Assembly (NCBI GenBank): GCA_902783515.1
Contig: CACZRK010000066.1
Coordinates: 1 to 6,596 of the forward strand
DNA length: 6,596 nucleotides
DNA from: an uncultured Coriobacteriaceae bacterium
GTDB taxonomy: Bacteria; Actinomycetota; Coriobacteriia; Coriobacteriales; UMGS124
Direction of reading: 5' to 3'
How positions within the stretch are numbered: the first letter of the stretch is position 1; each line of letters starts with the position of its first letter. The position numbers and the translations under genes are program-made. This document shows positions 1-5,156 of the stretch, in pieces. The notes below the pieces were generated by a model, which did no database searches, had not been told where the DNA came from, and saw nothing but the letters and a program-made list of their open reading frames with translations.

Positions 1-242
1 GCGGGCTTCATGAGCATGCCCTGGCCGCCACCGAAGGGCGCGTCATCCACCGTGTTGTGCCGGTCGTGCGTCCAGGTCCGCAGGTCGTGCGCGCGGAACT
101 CGAACACGCCGGCACGGCGCGCCCGCCCCATGATGGAGGTGGACATGATGGGCTCGAACATCTCCGGGAAGACCGAGAGCGTCTCTATGCGCAGGGGCGC
201 GCCAGGCGACGCGGCCGCGTCGGGCGCGTCGGGCGCGCTCAT
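1..242 (-). CDS. trmD: tRNA (guanine37-N1)-methyltransferase, N-terminal part (cut by window edge)
   Basis: TrmD uses S-adenosylmethionine to methylate G37 next to the anticodon of tRNAs, which prevents +1 frameshifting. Only the first 80 codons are present; the gene continues past position 1. The family is recognised from LSVFPEMFEP (residues 22-31), the SIMGRARRAG stretch (36-45) and the conserved DRHNTVDDAPFGGGQGMLMK segment (60-79), which belongs to the cofactor- and tRNA-binding SPOUT half. The start ATG at 242-240 overlaps the rimM stop as ATGA, so translation is probably coupled. This start gives about 16 residues (rich in Ala, Pro and Asp) before the point where family members usually begin. 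The extension includes an APD-APD duplication. A start further in would need a non-standard codon, so I keep the ATG. The identity is secure; the exact N-terminus is less so. Confidence 0.95.
   Translation of the reverse strand, partial: MSAPDAPDAAASPGAPLRIETLSVFPEMFEPIMSTSIMGRARRAGVFEFRAHDLRTWTHDRHNTVDDAPFGGGQGMLMKP
219..236. repeat. 9-bp tandem duplication at the trmD N-terminus
   Basis: The unit GTCGGGCGC occurs twice back to back (219-227 and 228-236). Read on the minus strand it encodes Ala-Pro-Asp twice in the N-terminal extension of TrmD. It is in frame, so it lengthens the protein without breaking it. It is probably a slippage product in GC-rich DNA. Confidence 0.7.
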
Positions 243-781
243 CGCGCGTCCCCCTCGTCAGGCACGAGCCCGGGCAGCAGGCGAACGGTGATCGGGCCGC
301 GCGGGGGGATCTCGCCCACGCGGTCGTCGATGACCGGCATGAGGACCTCGCCGTACGGGCCACCCTCGATGCGCCACACGTCGTTGGCGGGCAGCACCAT
401 GACCTCGGCGACGCTGCCGATCGGCCCGCGCGCCTCGTCCACGACCTCGCGGCCGACCGCGCTCATGACGTCGGAGGCGCGCGACGCCTCGGGGACGTCC
501 TCGCGACGGACCAGCACCAGCTTCCCCACGAGCGGCTCGGCCTCGGAGAGGCCGTCTGCCCCCGAGAGCGCGACGACGGCCTGCTGCTCGTCACCGCGCA
601 CACCCATCACCCTGCGACGCCGCGGACCGCGCATCTCGGGGGGCGTGAGCCACACGTCCATACCCTCCGTCAGACAAAAAGGGAGGCCGTCGAGCGGTGC
701 TACGACGACCTCCCCATGTCTGCCATGTGTGCGGACGATGCGAGCGACGTTCACGTAGGGCGTCAAAGACGTCTTCGTCAC
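239..781 (-). CDS. rimM: 16S rRNA processing protein RimM
   Basis: RimM binds the 30S subunit (through S19 in characterised bacteria) and assists maturation of the 16S rRNA 3' (head) domain. The 180-residue protein has the usual length and two-domain layout. The N-terminal barrel carries NVARIVRTHGRHGEV (11-25). The linker resembles the family's alternative-name region (75-92). The C-terminal PRC-barrel-like domain carries GSVAEVMVLPANDVW (122-136) and EVLMPVIDD (145-153). The start is GTG at 781-779, one base after the khpA stop; a GGAGG lies at 798-794, 12 nt upstream, which is rather far. An in-frame GTG at codon 10 is an alternative that would remove nine residues. The 3' end overlaps trmD by 4 nt. 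The rpsP-khpA-rimM-trmD order is a well-known bacterial operon and supports the call. Confidence 0.95.
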   Translation of the reverse strand: MTKTSLTPYVNVARIVRTHGRHGEVVVAPLDGLPFCLTEGMDVWLTPPEMRGPRRRRVMGVRGDEQQAVVALSGADGLSEAEPLVGKLVLVRREDVPEASRASDVMSAVGREVVDEARGPIGSVAEVMVLPANDVWRIEGGPYGEVLMPVIDDRVGEIPPRGPITVRLLPGLVPDEGDAR

Positions 782-782
782 G

Positions 783-1124
783 CTACTCTACAACCTCCAC
801 CTCGGCATTGATGCCAAGCTTGGACCCACAGGCATGCGCCAGTGAGCGGATCGACTTGATCACGCGCCCGTGCCTGCCGATGATGCGTCCGACGTCATCG
901 GGACTGACGCTCACCTCGATAAGCGACGATTCGGGACCGTCCGTGACGTCGATCGAGATCGCCTCCGGATGGTCCGCGAGCGCTGTGACGAGATACTCCA
1001 CGAGATCAGCCACGCGGTCGCTCGGCAGCTCCCCCTCCGGATCCTCGACGTCCGCGGGCACGTCGTCCGCGGCGTCGTCCGTCGGCAGGAGCTCCCCCTG
1101 ATCGAGGTCCTCGGCCTCAGTCAT
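783..1124 (-). CDS. khpA: KH-domain RNA-binding protein KhpA (YlqC/KhpA family)
   Basis: This is a small RNA-binding protein with a single KH fold. Family members pair with KhpB/EloR in Gram-positive bacteria and act as RNA chaperones that influence cell elongation and division. The KH domain spans about residues 38-113, from VADLVEYLVTALADHPEAI to the C-terminus. The nucleic-acid-binding GxxG loop is visible as GRHG (83-86) inside VGRIIGRHGRVIKSI. The first 37 residues are an unusually acidic, low-complexity extension (many Asp and Glu); typical members are about 75-80 residues and lack it. The ATG start lies 2 nt after the rpsP stop and 1 nt separates the khpA stop from rimM, so the gene sits inside the operon. 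An internal in-frame GTG at codon 38 (position 1013) would give a standard-length KhpA, but its nearest purine-rich stretch is about 15 nt upstream, so I prefer the ATG. Confidence 0.9.
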   Translation of the reverse strand: MTEAEDLDQGELLPTDDAADDVPADVEDPEGELPSDRVADLVEYLVTALADHPEAISIDVTDGPESSLIEVSVSPDDVGRIIGRHGRVIKSIRSLAHACGSKLGINAEVEVVE

Positions 1125-1126
1125 GG

Positions 1127-1450
1127 CTACTCAGCCTTTTCGGCCTCAGCGGCAGCCTTGGCAGCGGCCTTCTTGCTCGGCTTCTTGGCCTTGGGGGCGA
1201 CGTCCGTCCTGGGGTTGCGGACGCTCTCGACGAGGCGGGCGGTGGTGTCGGTCATCTGGGCGCCGCACGCGATCCACTTGTCGACCTTCTCCAGGTCAAC
1301 CTGAACGAACGGAGGCTCGACCATCGGGTTGTAGCGGCCGACTTCCTCAATGCAGCGACCGTCGCGCTTCACGCGAGAGTCGATGACGACGATGCGATAG
1401 TACGGGTTCTTCTTGGAACCATGACGCGCGAGACGAATCTTGACAGCCAA
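1127..1450 (-). CDS. rpsP: 30S ribosomal protein S16
   Basis: S16 is a structural component of the small ribosomal subunit that contacts 16S rRNA and speeds 30S assembly. The S16 signature is clear at the N-terminus: AVKIRLARHGSKKNPYYRIV (residues 2-21), followed by DSRVKRDGRCIEEVGRYNP (24-42) and GAQMTDTTARLVE (63-75). The predicted protein is 107 residues. It ends in a Lys/Ala-rich tail (about 86-107), longer than in short S16 proteins and probably disordered or a basic-acidic helix. The start is TTG at 1450-1448: a perfect AAGGAG lies at 1462-1457 with 6 nt spacing, and the S16 homology begins at the next codon. The open frame continues upstream to an ATG at 1588, but that stretch has no S16 similarity. 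It is the first gene of the rpsP-khpA-rimM-trmD operon. Confidence 0.96.
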   Translation of the reverse strand: MAVKIRLARHGSKKNPYYRIVVIDSRVKRDGRCIEEVGRYNPMVEPPFVQVDLEKVDKWIACGAQMTDTTARLVESVRNPRTDVAPKAKKPSKKAAAKAAAEAEKAE

Positions 1451-1456
1451 TGAAAG

Positions 1457-1462
1457 CTCCTT
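1457..1462 (-). promoter_or_regulatory. SD site deciding the rpsP TTG start
   Basis: AAGGAG on the minus strand is separated by 6 nt from TTG at 1450. No ATG or GTG in the frame sits at a comparable distance, so this site fixes the S16 N-terminus immediately before AVKIR. Confidence 0.85.
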
Positions 1463-1465
1463 GGT

Positions 1466-1489
1466 ACAAGTGGGATGGAACCCACGTGT
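1466..1489 (-). promoter_or_regulatory. Leader hairpin upstream of the rpsP ribosome binding site
   Basis: A 5-bp stem GTGGG/CCCAC (1470-1474 with 1481-1485) closes a 6-nt loop. After one mismatch it extends by ACA/TGT (1466-1468 with 1487-1489). It ends only 3 nt from the AAGGAG of rpsP. It would lie in the roughly 50-nt leader if the promoter at 1509-1537 is right. A role in translational or autogenous control is possible but is inference. Confidence 0.4.
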
Positions 1490-1508
1490 GTAGATACAGC
1501 AGAACTGC

Positions 1509-1537
1509 ATGATACCGCATCCGGTACCGAGGGAAAA
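1509..1537 (-). promoter_or_regulatory. Candidate promoter of the rpsP operon
   Basis: On the minus strand TATCAT (1514-1509) matches the sigma-70 -10 consensus at five of six bases. It is preceded by a 17-bp spacer and a weak -35-like TTTTCC (1537-1532). The region is visibly more A/T-rich than the surrounding genes. Transcription would start near 1502 and give a leader of about 50 nt. The -10 is convincing; the -35 is poor. Confidence 0.5.
1513..1526. repeat. Dyad TACCG-N4-CGGTA within the rpsP promoter
   Basis: A perfect 5-4-5 inverted repeat (1513-1517 and 1522-1526, spacer CATC) sits between the candidate -10 and -35 and overlaps the edge of the -10. Size and position fit a small operator, but no regulator is identified and 5-bp arms can occur by chance. 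Confidence 0.35.
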
Positions 1538-1547
1538 GTGGACTTTT
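1534..1547. repeat. Dyad AAAAGT-GG-ACTTTT at the rpsP -35
   Basis: This is a perfect 6-2-6 inverted repeat (1534-1539 and 1542-1547), A/T-rich in a GC-rich genome, overlapping the candidate -35 of rpsP. It could be an operator or an upstream A/T element. Which protein, if any, binds it is unknown. Confidence 0.35.
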
Positions 1548-1627
1548 GGTGGCCTGCACAGATCGATCGGCTTTAAGCTTTGCTTCATGCGTTGCGGCTA
1601 TGCTGTCTTGCGAAATCCTGCCCATGA

Positions 1628-1700
1628 CCCCGGGCGCGGGGGCCCGACACCGACCCGTCCGCGCCCGACCGCATCCAAGCCGCCGGCCGCATGTCCGGCG
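1628..1700 (+). promoter_or_regulatory. GC-rich leader with hairpins upstream of the response regulator
   Basis: Two hairpin possibilities precede the regulator gene. The first is CCCCG/CGGGG (1628-1632 with 1637-1641), which competes with CGGGC/GCCCG (1631-1635 with 1642-1646). The second is CGCCGG/CCGGCG (1681-1686 with 1695-1700), which ends 5 nt before the SD at 1706-1711. A possible -10, TATGCT, is at 1599-1604 but lacks a convincing -35. The stems may simply reflect base composition. Confidence 0.25.
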
Positions 1701-1719
1701 CGAGAGAAGGACGGCGCCA

Positions 1720-2412
1720 ATGAACGTTCTCATCGTGGAGGACGAGGTCAACCTCGCGGAGGCCCTCGCGCACATCCTGAAGGACCAGCACTGGAGCGTG
1801 GACGTCGTGCACGACGGCAACGCCGGCCTGAGCTACGGCCTGTCCGACGCCTACGACGTCATCGTGCTTGACCTCATGCTGCCGGGCATCGACGGCATGG
1901 AGGTCGCGCGACGCCTGCGCGCAAAGGGAATCTCCACACCGATTCTCATGCTCACCGCCCGCTCGAGCATCAAGGACAAGGTGAGCGGCCTGGACTGCGG
2001 CGCGGACGACTATATGACCAAGCCGTTCTCCACCGAGGAGCTGCTCGCCCGCCTGCGCGCCCTCACGCGGCGCACGGGCGAGGTCGTGCTGGACGAGCTG
2101 CAGTTCGGCGACCTCACGCTGGACCTCTCCAACATGAACCTGACGTGCGGCGCGCGCAGCGTCCACCTCTCCCAGCGCGAGGGCGACGTCATGAAGCTCC
2201 TCATGAAGACGCCCAAGGCGGCGCTGTCCAAGGAGGCGCTGCTGACGCGCGTCTGGGGCACCCAGGGCGAGTCGAGCGCGAACAACGTGGAGGCGTACAT
2301 CTCGTTTCTGCGCAAGAAGCTCAACTTCTTGAACTCGCGCGTCGTCATCAGCACGATACGCATGCTTGGGTACCGTCTGGACGACACCGAGCCGCCCGCC
2401 GAGCAGGCGTAG
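1720..2412 (+). CDS. OmpR/PhoB-family two-component response regulator
   Basis: This is a cytoplasmic DNA-binding regulator activated by phosphorylation, presumably by the kinase encoded immediately downstream. The receiver domain (about residues 1-115) carries every key residue: the acidic pair E7-D8, phospho-acceptor D51 in VIVLDLMLPGIDG, T79 in LMLTAR, and K101 in the KPF motif. A winged-helix output domain follows (about 126-222), with the helix NNVEAYISFLRKKL and the closing hairpin STIRMLGYRL, where most relatives have RGxGY. The length of 230 residues is normal for the family. The ATG at 1720 is supported by GAAGGA at 1706-1711 with 8 nt spacing and by homology starting at residue 2; the open frame reaches 1546 but that part shows no similarity. 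It is transcribed divergently from rpsP, and 27 nt separate it from the kinase gene. The target genes are not evident. Confidence 0.94.
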   Translation: MNVLIVEDEVNLAEALAHILKDQHWSVDVVHDGNAGLSYGLSDAYDVIVLDLMLPGIDGMEVARRLRAKGISTPILMLTARSSIKDKVSGLDCGADDYMTKPFSTEELLARLRALTRRTGEVVLDELQFGDLTLDLSNMNLTCGARSVHLSQREGDVMKLLMKTPKAALSKEALLTRVWGTQGESSANNVEAYISFLRKKLNFLNSRVVISTIRMLGYRLDDTEPPAEQA

Positions 2413-2439
2413 CGCGGCCGGCCAGCACGCGGAGGCATC

Positions 2440-3726
2440 ATGCGAAAGGTCGACAAGACAACCCGCTTGCTGCGCAGGCTGCGCAGCAAGATCGTCGTGG
2501 CCATCATGGTCTCCTCGGGGATCGTGATCATGGTGGCCATGGCGTCCGTGCTCGCGCTCACGTACCGCACGAACTATCAGGACATCGGCGACGCGCTGGA
2601 GAAGGCGTGCACGCTCGGCCCCGACGAGACGGTCCTGTACAGCGTCGGGCGCAGCGCAGGCAAGAGCGCGGTCGACCGGCCCGAGCGCTCGGGCGGCCCC
2701 TACATGCCGACCGCCGTGTTCCTCGTGGACGACGACGGGGACGTGGTCGCCTCAAACGAGGACTTCGTCACGATGGACGACACCGTGCGCGACGCGGCGA
2801 TCAAGGCCGCGCTCGCCAGCTCGAACGCCGAGGGGCACATCGCCGACGCCAGCGTCTTCTACAAGCGCGTGGCCGTCACCGGCGGATACGTGGTCGCCTT
2901 CGCCGACACGACCACCTTTGACGCCACCATCACGCGCGCCGCCACGCTCCTCGCGCTGGCGAGCGCCCTGTTCCTCGCGGCGCTCCTCGTCGTGAGCGAG
3001 ATCATCGCGCGCCTCGTCACGCGGCCCGTCCAGCACGCCTGGGAGCAGCAGGCGAACTTCATCGCCGACGCCTCGCACGAGCTCAAGACGCCGCTCACCG
3101 TGCTGATCGCCAACAACGAGATCATGCTCGCGCACCCCGAGTTCACGGCGCAGGAGCGCGCCACGTGGCTGGAGGGCAGCCGCGTGGAGGCGGAGCACAT
3201 GCGCGGCCTGATCGAGGACATGCTCACGCTCGCGCGCGACGAGGCGACGAGCCCCGCGGACCAGCTCGGCGCCATGGCAAGCGTCGACCTCTCGGCGCTC
3301 GTGGAGCGCGCGAGCCTCGCCTTTGACGCCGTCGCCTTCGAGCGCGGCGTGACCGTGCGCGAGGACGTCGCCGAGGGCGTGACCGTGCGCGGGGACGAGC
3401 AGGCGCTGGAGCGCATGACCAAGACGCTCGTGGACAACGCCGTGAAGTACGCCGGCGAGGGTGGCTCGGTGCTCGTGCGCCTGACCGCCGACAGGCGCGA
3501 CCACCCCGTCCTCAGCGTGCACAACACCGGGGCGCCCATCGCGCCCGACGACCTCGCGCACGTCTTTGATCGCTTCTGGCGCAGCGACGCGGCGCGCTCG
3601 CGCGAGTCCTCCGGGGGCTACGGCCTGGGGCTCGCGATCGCAAAGAGCATAGCCGAGCGTCACGGCGCGCGCATCTCCGCGACGAGCACCGAGCAGGACG
3701 GCACGACCTTCACGGTCGCCTTCTGA
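2440..3726 (+). CDS. Membrane sensor histidine kinase
   Basis: This is an inner-membrane sensor that autophosphorylates on histidine and passes the phosphate to the adjacent regulator. Layout of the 428 residues: a basic N-terminus; TM1 about 18-41; an extracytoplasmic region about 43-165 without a domain I can name; TM2 about 167-187; a very short linker; a dimerisation/phospho-acceptor domain with FIADASHELKTPL and H213; then the ATPase domain. The ATPase domain shows an N box NAVKYA (N333), a G1-type motif VHNTGAPI (360-367), an F box FDRFW (376-380) and a G2 box GYGLGLAI (393-400). TM2 runs almost directly into the H box, so a full HAMP domain is absent. HNTG replaces the usual DxGxG aspartate, a variant I recall from other Gram-positive kinases. 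GGAGG at 2431-2435, 4 nt before the ATG, supports the start. The ligand is unknown. Confidence 0.93.
   Translation: MRKVDKTTRLLRRLRSKIVVAIMVSSGIVIMVAMASVLALTYRTNYQDIGDALEKACTLGPDETVLYSVGRSAGKSAVDRPERSGGPYMPTAVFLVDDDGDVVASNEDFVTMDDTVRDAAIKAALASSNAEGHIADASVFYKRVAVTGGYVVAFADTTTFDATITRAATLLALASALFLAALLVVSEIIARLVTRPVQHAWEQQANFIADASHELKTPLTVLIANNEIMLAHPEFTAQERATWLEGSRVEAEHMRGLIEDMLTLARDEATSPADQLGAMASVDLSALVERASLAFDAVAFERGVTVREDVAEGVTVRGDEQALERMTKTLVDNAVKYAGEGGSVLVRLTADRRDHPVLSVHNTGAPIAPDDLAHVFDRFWRSDAARSRESSGGYGLGLAIAKSIAERHGARISATSTEQDGTTFTVAF
3346..3391. repeat. Two copies of a 16-bp sequence, 30-bp spacing, within the kinase gene
   Basis: GGCGTGACCGTGCGCG occurs at 3346-3361 and 3376-3391, exactly ten codons apart, and encodes GVTVR twice (residues 303-307 and 313-317). 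The segment lies at the entry to the ATPase domain, where relatives often carry two similar short beta-strands, so the match may be convergent and not a recent duplication. Confidence 0.5.
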
Positions 3727-3770
3727 CGGCGTACCATGCGGGTGTGACCGATGGGCTCGCGCCGACGCGC

Positions 3771-3788
3771 ACGGCGACGCCGCGCCGT
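3771..3788 (+). other. GC-rich hairpin between kinase and dinB
   Basis: ACGGCG (3771-3776) pairs with CGCCGT (3783-3788) around a 6-nt loop; GCGAC/GTCGC (3774-3778 with 3787-3791) is an alternative pairing. There is no T-run after it. It may reduce read-through from the kinase gene or do nothing. The 83-nt gap contains no promoter that I can recognise. Confidence 0.25.
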
Positions 3789-3793
3789 CGCTC

Positions 3794-3803
3794 AAGGGAG
3801 GAG
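3794..3803 (+). promoter_or_regulatory. SD site deciding the dinB start
   Basis: AAGGGAGGAG ends 6 nt before the ATG at 3810. It is one of the strongest ribosome binding sites in the window and argues against the in-frame upstream GTG at 3744. Confidence 0.85.
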
Positions 3804-3809
3804 CACGCC

Positions 3810-5078
3810 ATGGACGCAGAGGCGGCGACGCGTGCCGTCGCATGGGACGGCCCCGCGGTCGGGCTGCTTGACCTGGACGCCTTCTTCGCCTCCGTCGAGC
3901 AGCTCGACCATCCCGAATGGCGCGGCAAGCCCGTCATCGTGGGAGGCGACCCCGAGCGCCGCGGCGTGGTCTCGACCGCAAGCTACGAGGCGCGGCGCTA
4001 CGGCGTGCACTCGGCGATGCCGTCCGCGCAGGCACGGCGGCTCTGCCCGGACGCCATCTGGACGCGCGGCGACTACGCGCGCTACCGCGAGGTCTCCGGC
4101 AGGGTCATGGCGATCCTCGGCGCCGAGACGCCCTACGTCGAGCAGGTCTCGATCGACGAGGCGTTCTTTGACGTCACCCCGGGGCGATACTCCAACGAGG
4201 ACCCGGTTACCATCGTGCGGCGCGTCTCCGAGGCGGTGCGTGCGCTGGGCGTGACCTGCTCCATCGGACTCTCCGTGAACAAGACGACCTCCAAGATCGC
4301 CTCCGAGCGCAACAAGCCGCGCGGCATCACGGTCGTCTACCCGGGCACGCAGCGCGCGTTCCTCGCCCCGCTCTCCGTCCGCAGCATGAGCGGCATCGGC
4401 GCGCGCGCAGAGCAGGCGCTGCGCGAGCTGGGCATCACGACGCTCGGCGACCTGGCGGCCGCGGACCCCGACGCGCTCGAGCGGAGGCTGGGCGTCCTCG
4501 GCCCCCAGCTCGTGATCCGCGCGCGCGGCGAGGAGCGCTCCCCCGTCGTCGAGCAGGCCGCCGAGGAGGACGTGAAGTCCGTCTCCAACGAGCGGACGTT
4601 CGCCGAGGATCTCACGAGCGGCGAGGACGTGCGCCCCGCCGTCGGGTACCTCTCCTCCCTGGTGGCGCGCCGGCTGCGCAGGCGCGGCATCGCCGGCAGG
4701 ACCGTCACGCTCAAGATCGCGTTCTCCTACGGCGACACGCACACGGTGCGCACCACGCTGCCCGTGCCGACCGACGACGAGCACGAGATCGCCGCGGCCG
4801 CGCGCGGCCTGCTCCCCTCGCTGTGGCACGAGGGCGACCACGTGCGCCTCATGGGCGTCGGCGTGAGCGGATTCTCGGACGGGTCCCCCACCGAGCAGCT
4901 CTCGCTGTTCCAGGACGTGGAGCGCGACGACGAGCGCCGCGCAAAGAACAAGCGGCTCGCGCAGGCGTCGGACGCACTGCGGAGCCGCTTCGGTGACGCG
5001 GCGCTCATGTATGGCAGCGAGCTGCGCTTTCGCGAGCGCACCTCCCACACGGCGCCCCAGCACAAGCCCGACGTTTAG
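3810..5078 (+). CDS. dinB: DNA polymerase IV (Y-family translesion polymerase)
   Basis: DinB is a low-fidelity polymerase that copies past damaged bases at stalled forks. The 422-residue protein has the full family architecture. The palm begins with LLDLDAFFASVEQ (19-31): D21 is a catalytic metal ligand and F26 is the expected steric-gate position. The YEARRYGVHSAMP motif (59-71) and SIDEAFFDVT (114-123), with catalytic D116 and E117, follow. Helix-hairpin-helix and little-finger regions complete the core. A beta-clamp-binding motif QLSLF (363-367) precedes a 55-residue tail similar to that of other Gram-positive DinB proteins, so the clamp motif is not at the extreme C-terminus. All catalytic residues are intact. 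The ATG at 3810 has an excellent SD. The gene follows the kinase in the same direction with 83 nt between, and no LexA-type box (GAAC-N4-GTTC) is visible, so read-through from the two-component genes is plausible. Confidence 0.95.
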   Translation: MDAEAATRAVAWDGPAVGLLDLDAFFASVEQLDHPEWRGKPVIVGGDPERRGVVSTASYEARRYGVHSAMPSAQARRLCPDAIWTRGDYARYREVSGRVMAILGAETPYVEQVSIDEAFFDVTPGRYSNEDPVTIVRRVSEAVRALGVTCSIGLSVNKTTSKIASERNKPRGITVVYPGTQRAFLAPLSVRSMSGIGARAEQALRELGITTLGDLAAADPDALERRLGVLGPQLVIRARGEERSPVVEQAAEEDVKSVSNERTFAEDLTSGEDVRPAVGYLSSLVARRLRRRGIAGRTVTLKIAFSYGDTHTVRTTLPVPTDDEHEIAAAARGLLPSLWHEGDHVRLMGVGVSGFSDGSPTEQLSLFQDVERDDERRAKNKRLAQASDALRSRFGDAALMYGSELRFRERTSHTAPQHKPDV

Positions 5079-5088
5079 GCGACGGGCT

Positions 5089-5112
5089 CGCCGGGGCGGC
5101 CATGCCTCGGCG
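5089..5112. terminator. Candidate hairpin terminator between convergent dinB and rsfS
   Basis: CGCCGGGGC (5089-5097) pairs with GCCTCGGCG (5104-5112): 9 bp including one G-T wobble, closing a 6-nt loop. It begins 10 nt after the dinB stop and lies beyond the rsfS stop on the other strand, so it could serve both genes. No U-tract follows on either strand, so intrinsic termination is uncertain. Confidence 0.4.
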
Positions 5113-5138
5113 CAGGCGGGAGACGGCTTGGCGCGCCC

Positions 5139-5156
5139 CCCGCGACGCTACGCGGG
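5139..5156. terminator. Second GC-rich hairpin overlapping the rsfS stop
   Basis: CCCGCG (5139-5144) pairs with CGCGGG (5151-5156) around a 6-nt loop that contains the rsfS stop codon. There is no T-run. It could act as a back-up stop for dinB transcripts or protect the rsfS mRNA 3' end; it may also be chance in GC-rich DNA. Confidence 0.25.

Noticed and set aside
1561..1568. GATCGATC palindrome in the divergent intergenic region
   Set aside because: A short self-complementary tetranucleotide repeat not positioned at a convincing promoter; no reason to assign a function.
1451..1588. Upstream in-frame extension of rpsP from an ATG at 1588
   Set aside because: It would add 46 residues not seen in S16, whereas TTG at 1450 has a perfect SD and starts exactly at the conserved AVKIR.
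1546..1719. Upstream in-frame extension of the response regulator
   Set aside because: No ribosome binding site and no similarity. The receiver domain begins right after the ATG at 1720, which has a good SD. The stretch also overlaps the intergenic promoter region.
1722..1729. GAACGTTC palindrome at the start codon of the response regulator as a LexA box
   Set aside because: Actinobacterial and Bacillus LexA sites are GAAC-N4-GTTC. Here the halves abut with no spacer and sit within the coding start, so it is most likely chance.
3744..3809. GTG start for dinB giving 22 extra residues
   Set aside because: No SD before it, an Arg/Thr-rich segment not typical of DinB, and a very strong SD 6 nt before the ATG at 3810.
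2752..3843. Long minus-strand open frame (about 363 codons) opposite the kinase gene
   Set aside because: High-GC DNA gives long antisense frames. The translation is low-complexity His/Arg/Gly/Ala with no domain, while the plus-strand kinase has a full set of motifs.
3792..5063. Long minus-strand open frame (about 423 codons) opposite dinB
   Set aside because: Same effect: Arg/Ala/His-rich translation with no recognisable domain, fully covered by an intact dinB on the other strand.
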